DNA of 64,000 nucleotides from Henricia sp. BOLD:AAB3569 (taxonomy: Eukaryota; Echinodermata; Asteroidea; Spinulosida; Echinasteridae). The stretch is from assembly GCA_037783545.1 (NCBI GenBank), contig JBBELK010000096.1:2604001-2668000 (forward strand). Direction: 5' to 3'. Under the pieces are notes generated by a model. It saw nothing but the letters and a program-made list of their open reading frames with translations, did not search any database and was not told where the DNA came from. The position numbers were made by a program, and so were the translations under genes. How positions within the stretch are numbered: position 1 is the first letter of the stretch; every line of letters begins with the position of its first letter. Positions 9,577 to 21,381 of the stretch are shown here, piece by piece.

Positions 9577-12500
9577 ATGCAAAATTTGAAGTTCGTCGGA
9601 AAATTTCTTGACTTCCAAATTTGCCGACGTTTGGACCACACTTTGACCAAATTCCCGTCCCAAACAAGACTGAGCATGCGCACGAGTGATCAGGAATACA
9701 CGGACAGCCACGGTCTGCAGAGCAGGCAGGAAGCCCGAGCCCAGTTTTCCCTAAACTCTGAAATTTCTCGGCCATTTCCCGGCGAAAGTCGGTCAATTTT
9801 CCAGGACAAGTGCGGAATATAGACTGTTTGGAGCAAGCAAAATTTGAAGTACGTCGGAAAATTTATTGACTTCCAAATTTGCCGACGTTTGGACCACACT
9901 TTGACCAAATTCCCGTCCCATGCTCAGTCGAGCATGCGCACGAGTGATCAGGAGAACACGGACAGCCACGGTCTGCAGAGCAGGCAGGAAGCCCGAGCCC
10001 AGTTTTCCCCAAACTCTGAAATTTCTCGGCCATTTCTCGGCGAAAGTCTGTCAATTTTTCAGGACAAGTGCGGAATATAGACTGTTTGGAGCATGCAAAT
10101 TTTGAAGTTCGTCTGAAAATATCTTGACTTCCAAATTTGCCGACGTTTGGACCACACTTTGACCAAATTCCCGTCCCAAACAAGACTGAGCATGCGCACG
10201 AGTGATCAGGAATACACGGACAGCCACGGTTTGCAGAGCAGGCAGGAAGCCCGGGCCCAGTTTTCCCTAAACTCTGAAATTTCTCGGCCATTTCCCGGCG
10301 AAAGTCTGTCAATTTTCCAGGACAAGTGCGGAATATAGACTGTTTGGAGCAAGCAAAATTTGAAGTACGTCGGAAAATTTCTTGACTTCCAAATTTGCCG
10401 ACGTTTGGACCACACTTTGACCAAATTCCCGTCCCATGCTCAGTCGAGCATGCGCACGAGTGATCAGGAGTACACGGACAGCCACGGTCTGCAGAGCAGG
10501 CAGGAAGCCCGAGCCCAGTTTTCCCCAAACTCTGAAATTTCTCGGCCATTTCTCGGCGAAAGTCTGTCAATTCTTCAGGACAAGTGCGGAATATAGACTG
10601 TTTGGAGCATGCAAAATTTGAAGTACGTCGGAAAATTGTTGACTTCCAAATTTGCCGACGTTTGGACAACACTTTGACCAAATTCCCGTCCCAAACAAGA
10701 CTGAGCATGCGCACGAGTGATCAGGAATACACGGACAGCCACGGTCTGCAGAGCAGGCAGGAAGCCCGAGCCCAGTTTTCCCTAAACTCTGAAATTTCTC
10801 GGCAATTTCCCGGCGAAAGTCTGTCAATTTTTCAGGACAAGTGCGGAATATAGACTGTTTGGAGCATGCAAAATTTGAATTACGTCGGAAAATTTCTTGA
10901 CTTCCAAATTTTCCGACGTTTGGACCACACTTTGACCAAATTCCCGTCCCAAACAAGACTGAGCATGCGCACGAGTGATCAGGAATACACGGACAGCCAC
11001 GGTCTGCAGAGCAGGCAGGAAGCCCGAGCCCAGTTTTCCCTAAACTCTGAAATTTCTCGGCAATTTCCCGGCGAAAGTCTGTCAATTTTCTAGGACAAGT
11101 GCGGAATATAGACTGTTTGGAGCAAGCAAAATTTGAAGTACGTCGGAAAATTTCTTGACTTCCAAATTTGCCGACGTTTGGACCACAATTTGACCAAATT
11201 CCCGTCCCAAACAAGACTGAGCATGCGCACGAGTGATCAGGAATACACGGACAGCCACGGTCTGCAGAGCAGGCAGGAAGCCCGAGCCCAGTTTTCCCTA
11301 AACTCTGAAATTTCTCGGCCATTTCCCGGCGAAAGTCTGTCAATTTTTCAGGACAAGTGCGGAATATAGACTGTTTGGAGCATGCAAAATTTGAAGTACG
11401 TCGGAAAATTGTTGACTTCCAAATTTGCCGACGTTTGGACAACACTTTGACCAAATTCCCGTCCCAAACAAGACTGAGCATGCGCACGAGTGATCAGGAA
11501 TACACGGACAGCCACGGTCTGCAGAGCAGGCAGGAAGCCCGAGCCCAGTTTTCCCTAAACTCTGAAATTTCTCGGCAATTTCCCGGCGAAAGTCTGTCAA
11601 TTTTTCAGGACAAGTGCGGAATATAGACTGTTTGGAGCATGCAAAATTTGAAGTTCGTCGGAAAATTTCTTGACTTCCAAATTTGCCGACGTTTGGACCA
11701 CACTTTGACCAAATTCCCGTCCCAAACAAGACTGAGCATGCGCACGAGTGATCAGGAATACACGGACAGCCACGGTCTGCAGAGCAGGCAGGAAGCCCGA
11801 GCCCAGTTTTCCCTAAACTCTGAAATTTCTCGGCCATTTCCCGGCGAAAGTCGGTCAATTTTCCAGGACAAGTGCGGAATATAGACTGTTTGGAGCAAGC
11901 AAAATTTGAAGTACGTCGGAAAATTTATTGACTTCCAAATTTGCCGACGTTTGGACCACACTTTGACCAAATTCCCGTCCCATGCTCAGTCGAGCATGCG
12001 CACGAGTGATCAGGAGTACACGGACAGCCACGGTCTGCAGAGCAGGCAGGAAGCCCGAGCCCAGTTTTCCCCAAACTCTGAAATTTCTCGGCCATTTCTC
12101 GGCGAAAGTCTGTCAATTTTTCAGGACAAGTGCGGAATATAGACTGTTTGGAGCATGCAAATTTTGAAGTTCGTCTGAAAATATCTTGACTTCCAAATTT
12201 GCCGACGTTTGGACCACACTTTGACCAAATTCCCGTCCCAAACAAGACTGAGCATGCGCACGAGTGATCAGGAATACACGGACAGCCACGGTTTGCAGAG
12301 CAGGCAGGAAGCCCGGGCCCAGTTTTCCCTAAACTCTGAAATTTCTCGGCCATTTCCCGGCGAAAGTCTGTCAATTTTCCAGGACAAGTGCGGAATATAG
12401 ACTGTTTGGAGCAAGCAAAATTTGAAGTACGTCGGAAAATTTCTTGACTTCCAAATTTGCCGACGTTTGGACCACACTTTGACCAAATTCCCGTCCCATG

Positions 12501-12927
12501 CTCAGTCGAGCATGCGCACGAGTGATCAGGAGTACACGGACAGCCACGGTCTGCAGAGCAGGCAGGAAGCCCGAGCCCAGTTTTCCCCAAACTCTGAAAT
12601 TTCTCGGCCATTTCTCGGCGAAAGTCTGTCAATTCTTCAGGACAAGTGCGGAATATAGACTGTTTGGAGCATGCAAAATTTGAAGTACGTCGGAAAATTG
12701 TTGACTTCCAAATTTGCCGACGTTTGGACAACACTTTGACCAAATTCCCGTCCCAAACAAGACTGAGCATGCGCACGAGTGATCAGGAATACACGGACAG
12801 CCACGGTCTGCAGAGCAGGCAGGAAGCCCGAGCCCAGTTTTCCCTAAACTCTGAAATTTCTCGGCAATTTCCCGGCGAAAGTCTGTCAATTTTTCAGGAC
12901 AAGTGCGGAATATAGACTGTTTGGAGC
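9577..12927 (+). repeat. 2062-bp eight-monomer higher-order repeat, 1.6 copies
   Basis: Order F-H-D-H-V-N-S-V occupies 9577-11638. F-H-D-H-V restarts at 11639 and then continues with F at 12928. Over the five shared monomers I see one difference, GGAGAACACG at about 9953 against GGAGTACACG in the second copy. Both copies keep the AAATTTATTGAC mark in the first H (9835 and 11897). The unit is 2062 rather than 2064 bp because it contains two 257-bp V monomers. Confidence 0.92.
10882..10919 (+). repeat. Perfect 14-bp dyad in N monomer
   Basis: Same perfect inverted repeat with 10-nt spacer, in the N monomer starting at 10866. No N monomer occurs to the right of this one. Confidence 0.92.
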
Positions 12928-14205
12928 ATGCAAAATTTGAAGTTCGTCGGAAAATTTCTTGACTTCCAAATTTGCCGACGTTTGGACCACACTTTGACCA
13001 AATTCCCGTCCCAAACAAGACTGAGCATGCGCACGAGTGATCAGGAATACACGGACAGCCACGGTCTGCAGAGCAGGCAGGAAGCCCGAGCCCAGTTTTC
13101 CCTAAACTCTGAAATTTCTCGGCCATTTCCCGGCGAAAGTCTGTCACTTTTCCAGGACAAGTGCGGAATATAGACTGTTTGGAGCAAGCAAAATTTGAAG
13201 TACGTCGGAAAATTTCTTGACTTCCAAATTTGCCGACGTTTGGACCACACTTTGACCAAATTCCCGTCCCATGCTCAGTCGAGCATGCGCACGAGTGATC
13301 AGGAGTACACGGACAGCCACGGTCTGCAGAGCAGGCAGGAAGCCCGAGCCCAGTTTTCCCCAAACTCTGAAATTTCTCGGCCATTTCTCGGCGAAAGTCT
13401 GTCAATTTTTCAGGACAAGTGTGGAATATAGACTGTTTGGAGCATGCAAAATTTGAAGTTGGGCGGAAAATGTCTTGACTTCAAAATTTTTCGACGTTTG
13501 GACCACACTTTGACCAAATTCCCGTCCCAAACAAGACTGAGCATGCGCACGAGTGATCAGGAGTACACGGACAGCCACGGTCTGCAGAGCAGGCAGGAAG
13601 CCCGGGCCCAGTTTTCTCTAAACTCTGAAATTTCTCGGCCATTTCCCGGCGAAAGTCTGTCAATTTTTCAGGACAAGTGCGGAATATAGACTGTTTGGAG
13701 CATGCAAATTTTGAAGTTCGTCTGAAAATTTCTTGACTTCCAAATTTGCCGACGTTTGGACCACACTTTGACCAAATTCCCGTCCCAAACAAGACTGAGC
13801 ATGCGCACGAGTGATCAGGAGTACACGGACAGCCACAGTCTGCAGAGCAGGCAGGAAGCCCAGTTTTCCCTAAACTCTGAAATTTCTCGGCCATTTCCTG
13901 GCGAAAGTCTGTCAATTTTTCAGGACAAGTGTGGAATATAGACTGTTTGGAGCATGCAAAATTTGAAGTTGGGCGGAAAATGTCTTGACTTCCAAATTTG
14001 CCGACGTTTGGACCACACTTTGACCAAATTCCCGTCCCAAACAAGACTGAGCATGCGCACGAGTGATCAGGAGTACATGGACAGCCACAGTCTGCAGAGC
14101 AGGCAGGAAGCCCAGTTTTCCCTAAACTCTGAAATTTCTCGGCCATTTTCCGGCGAAAGTCTGTCAATTTTTCAGGACAAGTGCGGAATATAGACTGTTT
14201 GGAGC
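12928..14205 (+). repeat. Transition block: F-H-Gk-D2-Gq
   Basis: Monomers start at F 12928, H 13186, Gk 13444, D2 13702 and Gq 13954. This is the first appearance of GTTGGGCGG heads, CTTCAAAATTTTTCG, GTGTGGAAT, TACATGGAC, CCACAGTC and TTCCTGGCG, and of 252-bp monomers lacking six bases before CCAGTTTTCC. The H monomer at 13186 ends with GTGTGGAAT, a G-family mark, so the boundary lies inside a monomer. Confidence 0.9.
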
Positions 14206-16779
14206 ATGCAAAATTTGAAGTTGGTCGGAAAATTTCTTGACTTCCAAATTTGCCGACGTTTGGACCACACTTTGACCAAATTCCCCTCCCAAACAAGACT
14301 GAGCATGCGCACGAGTGATCAGGAGTACACGGACAGCCACGGTCTGCAGAGCAGGCAGGAAGCCCGTGCCCAGTTTTCCCCAAACTCTGAAATTTCTCGG
14401 CCATTTCCCGGCGAAAGTCTGTCAATTTTTCAGGACAAGTGCGGAATATAGACTGTTTGGAGCATGCAAATTTTGAAGTTCGTCTGAAAATTTCTTGACT
14501 TCCAAATTTGCCGACGTTTGGACCACACTTTGACCAAATTCCCGTCCCAAACAAGACTGAGCATGCGCACGAGTGATCAGGAGTACACGGACAGCCACGG
14601 TCTGCAGAGCAGGCAGGAAGCCCGTGCCCAGTTTTCCCCAAACTCTGAAATTTCTCGGCCATTTCCCGGCGAAAGTCTGTCAATATTTCAGGACAAGTGC
14701 GGAATATAGACTGTTTGGAGCATGCAAAATTTGAAGTTCGTCGGAAAATGTCTTGACTTCAAAATGTTTCGACGTTTGGACCACACTTTGACCAAATTCC
14801 CGTCCCAAACAAGACTGAGCATGCGCACGAGTGATCAGGAGCACACGGACAGCCACGGTCTGCAGAGCAGGAAGGAAGCCCGAGCCCAGTTTTCCCTAAA
14901 CTCTGAAATTTCTCGGCCATTTCCCGGCGAAAGTCTGTCAATTTTTCAGGACAAGTGCGGAATATAGACTGTTTGGAGCATGCAACATTTAAAGTTCGTC
15001 GGAAAATGTCTTGACTTCAAAATTTGCCGACGTTTGAACCACACTTTGACCAAATTCCCGTCCCAAACAAGACTGAGCATGCGCACGAGTGATCAGGAGT
15101 ACACGGACAGCCACGGTCTGCAGAGCAGGCAGGAAGCCCGAGCCCAGTTTTTCACAAACTCTGAAATATCTCGGCCATTTCCCGGCGAAAGTCTGTCAAT
15201 TTTTCAGGACAAGTGCGAAATATAGACTGTTTGGAGCATGCAAAATTTGAAGTACGTCGGAAAATTTCTTGACTTCCAAATTTGCCGACGTTTGGACCAC
15301 ACTTTGACCAAATTCCCGTCCCAAACAAGACTGAGCATGCGCACGAGTGATCAGGAATACACGGACAGCCACGGTCTGCAGAGCAGGCAGGAAGCCCAGT
15401 TTTCCCTAAACTCTGAAATTTCTCGGCCATTTTCCGGCGAAAGTCTGTCAATTTTTCAGGACAAGTGCGGAATATAGACTGTTTGGAGCATGCAAAATTT
15501 GAAGTTGGTCGGAAAATTTCTTGACTTCCAAATTTGCCGACGTTTGGACCACACTTTGACCAAATTCCCCTCCCAAACAAGACTGAGCATGCGCACGAGT
15601 GATCAGGAGTACACGGACAGCCACGGTCTGCAGAGCAGGCAGGAAGCCCGTGCCCAGTTTTCCCCAAACTCTGAAATTTCTCGGCCATTTCCCGGCGAAA
15701 GTCTGTCAATTTTTCAGGACAAGTGCGGAATATAGACTGTTTGGAGCATGCAAATTTTGAAGTTCGTCTGAAAATTTCTTGACTTCCAAATTTGCCGACG
15801 TTTGGACCACACTTTGACCAAATTCCCGTCCCAAACAAGACTGAGCATGCGCACGAGTGATCAGGAGTACACGGACAGCCACGGTCTGCAGAGCAGGCAG
15901 GAAGCCCGTGCCCAGTTTTCCCCAAACTCTGAAATTTCTCGGCCATTTCCCGGCGAAAGTCTGTCAATATTTCAGGACAAGTGCGGAATATAGACTGTTT
16001 GGAGCATGCAAAATTTGAAGTTCGTCGGAAAATGTCTTGACTTCAAAATGTTTCGACGTTTGGACCACACTTTGACCAAATTCCCGTCCCAAACAAGACT
16101 GAGCATGCGCACGAGTGATCAGGAGCACACGGACAGCCACGGTCTGCAGAGCAGGAAGGAAGCCCGAGCCCAGTTTTCCCTAAACTCTGAAATTTCTCGG
16201 CCATTTCCCGGCGAAAGTCTGTCAATTTTTCAGGACAAGTGCGGAATATAGACTGTTTGGAGCATGCAACATTTAAAGTTCGTCGGAAAATGTCTTGACT
16301 TCAAAATTTGCCGACGTTTGAACCACACTTTGACCAAATTCCCGTCCCAAACAAGACTGAGCATGCGCACGAGTGATCAGGAGTACACGGACAGCCACGG
16401 TCTGCAGAGCAGGCAGGAAGCCCGAGCCCAGTTTTTCACAAACTCTGAAATATCTCGGCCATTTCCCGGCGAAAGTCTGTCAATTTTTCAGGACAAGTGC
16501 GAAATATAGACTGTTTGGAGCATGCAAAATTTGAAGTACGTCGGAAAATTTCTTGACTTCCAAATTTGCCGACGTTTGGACCACACTTTGACCAAATTCC
16601 CGTCCCAAACAAGACTGAGCATGCGCACGAGTGATCAGGAATACACGGACAGCCACGGTCTGCAGAGCAGGCAGGAAGCCCGAGCCCAGTTTTCCCTAAA
16701 CTCTGAAATTTCTCGGCCATTTCCCGGCGAAAGTCTGTCAATTTTCCAGGACAAGTGCGGAATATAGACTGTTTGGAGC
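14206..16779 (+). repeat. 1284-bp five-monomer higher-order repeat, two copies
   Basis: Order L-D2-M-A-Y occupies 14206-15489 and again 15490-16779. Shared private marks include TTTTTCACAAACTCTG and GTGCGAAATATAG in A (14980 and 16264) and CAATATTTCAGG in D2. The last Y differs: the first copy is a 252-bp Y and the second is a full 258-bp Y, so the exchange point of the duplication lies inside that monomer. Confidence 0.92.
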
Positions 16780-17295
16780 AAGCAAAATTTGAAGTACGTC
16801 GGAAAATTTCTTGACTTCCAAATTTGCCGACGTTTGGACCACACTTTGACCAAATTCCCGTCCCATGCTCAGTCGAGCATGCGCACGAGTGATCAGGAGT
16901 ACACGGACAGCCACGGTCTGCAGAGCAGGCAGGAAGCCCGAGCCCAGTTTTCCCCAAACTCTGAAATTTCTCGGCCATTTCTCGGCGAAAGTCTGTCAAT
17001 TTTTCAGGACAAGTGTGGAATATAGACTGTTTGGAGCATGCAAAATTTGAAGTTGGGCGGAAAATGTCTTGACTTCCAAATTTGCCGACGTTTGGACCAC
17101 ACTTTGACCAAATTCCCCTCCCAAACAAGACTGAGCATGCGCACGAGTGATCAGGAGTACACGGACAGCCACGGTCTGCAGAGCAGGCAGGAAGCCCGAG
17201 CCCAGTTTTCCCCAAACTCTGAAATTTCTCGGCCATTTCCCGGCGAAAGTCTGTCAATATTTCAGGACAAGTGCGGAATATAGACTGTTTGGAGT

Positions 17296-17548
17296 ATGCA
17301 AAATTTGAAGTTCGTCGGAAAATGTCTTGACTTCAAAATTTTTCGACGTTTGGACCACACTTTGACCAAATTCCCGTCCCAAACAAGACTGAGCATGCGC
17401 ACGAGTGATCAGGAGTTACACGGACAGCCACAGTCTGCAGAGCAGGCAGGAAGCCCAGTTTTCCCTAAACTCTGAAATTTCTCGGCCATTTCCTGGCGAA
17501 AGTCTGTCAATTTTTCAGGACAAGTGTGGAATATAGACTGTTTGGAGC
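17296..17548 (+). repeat. K monomer with 1-bp insertion (253 bp)
   Basis: The monomer reads GGAGTTACACGG where relatives read GGAGTACACGG, giving 253 bp. Its head is GAGTATGC rather than GAGCATGC. The same insertion occurs in the K monomer at 19852, which ties the two positions together as copies. Confidence 0.88.
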
Positions 17549-19851
17549 ATGCAAAATTTGAAGTTGGGCGGAAAATGTCTTGACTTCCAAATTTGCCGAC
17601 GTTTGGACCACACTTTGACCAAATTCCCGTTCCAAACAAGACTGAGCATGCGCACGAGTGATCAGGAGTACATGGACAGCCACAGTCTGCAGAGCAGGCA
17701 GGAAGCCCAGTTTTCCCTAAACTCTGAAATTTCTCGGCCATTTCCCGGCGAAAGTCTGTCAATTTTTCAGGACAAGTGCGGAATATAGACTGTTTGGAGC
17801 ATGCAAAATTTGAAGTTGGTCGGAAAATTTCTTGACTTCCAAATTTGCCGACGTTTGGACCACACTTTGACCAAATTCCCCTCCCAAACAAGACTGAGCA
17901 TGCGCACGAGTGATCAGGAGTACACGGACAGCCACGGTCTGCAGAGCAGGCAGGAAGCCCGTGCCCAGTTTTCCCCAAACTCTGAAATTTCTCGGCCATT
18001 TCCCGGCGAAAGTCTGTCAATATTTCAGGACAAGTGCGGAATATAGACTGTTTGGAGCATGCAAAATTTGAAGTTCGTCGGAAAATGTCTTGACTTCAAA
18101 ATGTTTCGACGTTTGGACCACACTTTGACCAAATTCCCGTCCCAAACAAGACTGAGCATGCGCACGAGTGATCAGGAGCACACGGACAGCCACGGTCTGC
18201 AGAGCAGGAAGGAAGCCCGAGCCCAGTTTTCCCTAAACTCTGAAATTTATCGGCCATTTCCCGGCGAAAGTCTGTCAATTTTTCAGGACAAGTGCGGAAT
18301 ATAGACTGTTTGGAGCATGCAACATTTAAAGTTCGTCGGAAAATGTCTTGACTTCAAAATTTGCCGACGTTTGAACCACACTTTGACCAAATTCCCGTCC
18401 CAAACAAGACTGAGCATGCGCACGAGTGATCAGGAGTACACGGACAGCCACGGTCTGCAGAGCAGGCAGGAAGCCCAGTTTTCCCTAAACTCTGAAATTT
18501 CTCGGCCATTTCCCGGCGAAAGTCTGTCAATTTTTCAGGACAAGTGCGGAATATAGACTGTTTGGAGCATGCAAAATTTGAAGTACGTCGGAAAATTGTT
18601 GACTTCCAAATTTGCCGACGTTTGGACAACACTTTGACCAAATTCCCGTCCCAAACAAGACTGAGCATGCGCACGAGTGATCAGGAATACACGGACAGCC
18701 ACGGTCTGCAGAGCAGGCAGGAAGCCCGAGCCCAGTTTTCCCTAAACTCTGAAATTTCTCGGCAATTTCCCGGCGAAAGTCTGTCAATTTTTCAGGACAA
18801 GTGCGGAATATAGACTGTTTGGAGCATGCAAAATTTGAAGTTCGTCGGAAAATTTCTTGACTTCCAAATTTGCCGACGTTTGGACCACACTTTGACCAAA
18901 TTCCCGTCCCAAACAAGACTGAGCATGCGCACGAGTGATCAGGAATACACGGACAGCCACGGTCTGCAGAGCAGGCAGGAAGCCCGAGCCCAGTTTTCCC
19001 TAAACTCTGAAATTTCTCGGCCATTTCCCGGCGAAAGTCTGTCACTTTTCCAGGACAAGTGCGGAATATAGACTGTTTGGAGCAAGCAAAATTTGAAGTA
19101 CGTCGGAAAATTTCTTGACTTCCAAATTTGCCGACGTTTGGACCACACTTTGACCAAATTCCCGTCCCATGCTCAGTCGAGCATGCGCACGAGTGATCAG
19201 GAGTACACGGACAGCCACGGTCTGCAGAGCAGGCAGGAAGCCCGAGCCCAGTTTTCCCCAAACTCTGAAATTTCTCGGCCATTTCTCGGCGAAAGTCTGT
19301 CAATTTTTCAGGACAAGTGTGGAATATAGACTGTTTGGAGCATGCAAAATTTGAAGTTGGGCGGAAAATGTCTTGACTTCAAAATTTTTCGACGTTTGGA
19401 CCACACTTTGACCAAATTCCCGTCCCAAACAAGACTGAGCATGCGCACGAGTGATCAGGAGTACACGGACAGCCACGGTCTGCAGAGCAGGCAGGAAGCC
19501 CGGGCCCAGTTTTCCCTAAACTCTGAAATTTCTCGGCCATTTCCCGGCGAAAGTCTGTCAATTTTTCAGGACAAGTGCGGAATATAGACTGTTTGGAGCA
19601 TGCACATTTTGAAGTTCGTCTGAAAATTTCTTGACTTCCAAATTTGCCGACGTTTGGACCACACTTTGACCAAATTCCCGTCCCAAACAAGACTGAGCAT
19701 GCGCACGAGTGATCAGGAGTACACGGACAGCCACAGTCTGCAGAGCAGGCAGGAAGCCCAGTTTTCCCTAAACTCTGAAATTTCTCGGCAATTTCCCGGC
19801 GAAAGTCTGTCAATTTTTCAGGACAAGTGCGGAATATAGACTGTTTGGAGC

Positions 19852-20104
19852 ATGCAAAATTTGAAGTTCGTCGGAAAATGTCTTGACTTCAAAATTTTTC
19901 GACGTTTGGACCACACTTTGACCAAATTCCCGTCCCAAACAAGACTGAGCATGCGCACGAGTGATCAGGAGTTACACGGACAGCCACAGTCTGCAGAGCA
20001 GGCAGGAAGCCCAGTTTTCCCTAAACTCTGAAATTTCTCGGCCATTTCCTGGCGAAAGTCTGTCAATTTTTCAGGACAAGTGTGGAATATAGACTGTTTG
20101 GAGC
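19852..20104 (+). repeat. K monomer with the same 1-bp insertion (253 bp)
   Basis: It carries the same GGAGTTACACGG insertion and the same CTTCAAAATTTTTCG stretch as the monomer at 17296, and is followed by the same Gq monomer with the private mark CCCGTTCCAAAC. It is a copy of that monomer placed 2556 bp away. Confidence 0.88.
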
Positions 20105-20356
20105 ATGCAAAATTTGAAGTTGGGCGGAAAATGTCTTGACTTCCAAATTTGCCGACGTTTGGACCACACTTTGACCAAATTCCCGTTCCAAACAAGACTG
20201 AGCATGCGCACGAGTGATCAGGAGTACATGGACAGCCACAGTCTGCAGAGCAGGCAGGAAGCCCAGTTTTCCCTAAACTCTGAAATTTCTCGGCCATTTC
20301 CCGGCGAAAGTCTGTCAATTTTTCAGGACAAGTGCGGAATATAGACTGTTTGGAGC

Positions 20357-20614
20357 ATGCAAAATTTGAAGTTGGTCGGAAAATTTCTTGACTTCCAAAT
20401 TTGCCGACGTTTGGACCACACTTTGACCAAATTCCCGTCTCAAACAAGACTGAGCATGCGCACGAGTGATCAGGAGCACACGGACAGCCACGGTCTGCAG
20501 AGCAGGAAGGAAGCCCGAGCCCAGTTTTCCCTAAACTCTGAAATTTATCGGCCATTTCCCGGCGAAAGTCTGTCAATTTTTCAGGACAAGTGCGGAATAT
20601 AGACTGTTTGGAGC
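20357..20614 (+). repeat. Mosaic monomer: L head, M tail
   Basis: The first third has the L head (GTTGGTCGG, AAATTTGCCG). From about base 110 it has the M marks GGAGCACACGG, GCAGGAAGGAAG and AAATTTATCGG. Between the two lies CCCGTCTCAAAC instead of the CCCCTCCC of L. This is direct evidence of exchange or conversion with a breakpoint inside a monomer. Confidence 0.85.
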
Positions 20615-21123
20615 ATGCAACATTTAAAGTTCGTCGGAAAATGTCTTGACTTCAAAATTTGCCGACGTTTGAACCACACTTTGACCAAATTCCCGTCCCA
20701 AACAAGACTGAGCATGCGCACGAGTGATCAGGAGTACACGGACAGCCACGGTCTGCAGAGCAGGCAGGAAGCCCAGTTTTCCCTAAACTCTGAAATTTCT
20801 CGGCCATTTCCCGGCGAAAGTCTGTCAATTTTTCAGGACAAGTGCGGAATATAGACTGTTTGGAGCATGCAAAATTTGAAGTACGTCGGAAAATTTTTGA
20901 CTTCCAAATTTGCCGACGTTTGGACAACACTTTGACCAAATTCCCGTCCCAAACAAGACTGAGCATGCGCACGAGAGAACAGGAATACACGGACAGCCAC
21001 GGTCTGCAGAGCAGGCAGGAAGCCCGAGCCCAGTTTTCCCTAAACTCTGAAATTTCTCGGCAATTTCCCGGCGAAAGTCTGTCAATTTTTCAGGACAAGT
21101 GCGGAATATAGACTGTTTGGAGC

Positions 21124-21381
21124 ATGCAAAATTTGAAGTTCGTCGGAAAATTTCTTGACTTCCAAATTTGCCGACGTTTGGACCACACTTTGACCAAATT
21201 CCCGTCCCATGCTCAGTCGAGCATGCGCACGAGTGATCAGGAGTACACGGACAGCCACGGTCTGCAGAGCAGGCAGGAAGCCCGAGCCCAGTTTTCCCCA
21301 AACTCTGAAATTTCTCGGCCATTTCTCGGCGAAAGTCTGTCAATTTTTCAGGACAAGTGTGGAATATAGACTGTTTGGAGC
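21124..21381 (+). repeat. Mosaic monomer: F head, H tail
   Basis: The head is GCATGCAAAATTTGAAGTTCG (F type, ATGC not AAGC), yet the middle carries the H-type hairpin at 21208-21225 and an H-type tail ending GTGTGGAAT. It is the only hairpin monomer with an F head. An exchange between base about 24 and base 85 joining F to H explains it, replacing one full F plus part of H present in related blocks (18826-19341). Confidence 0.87.
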
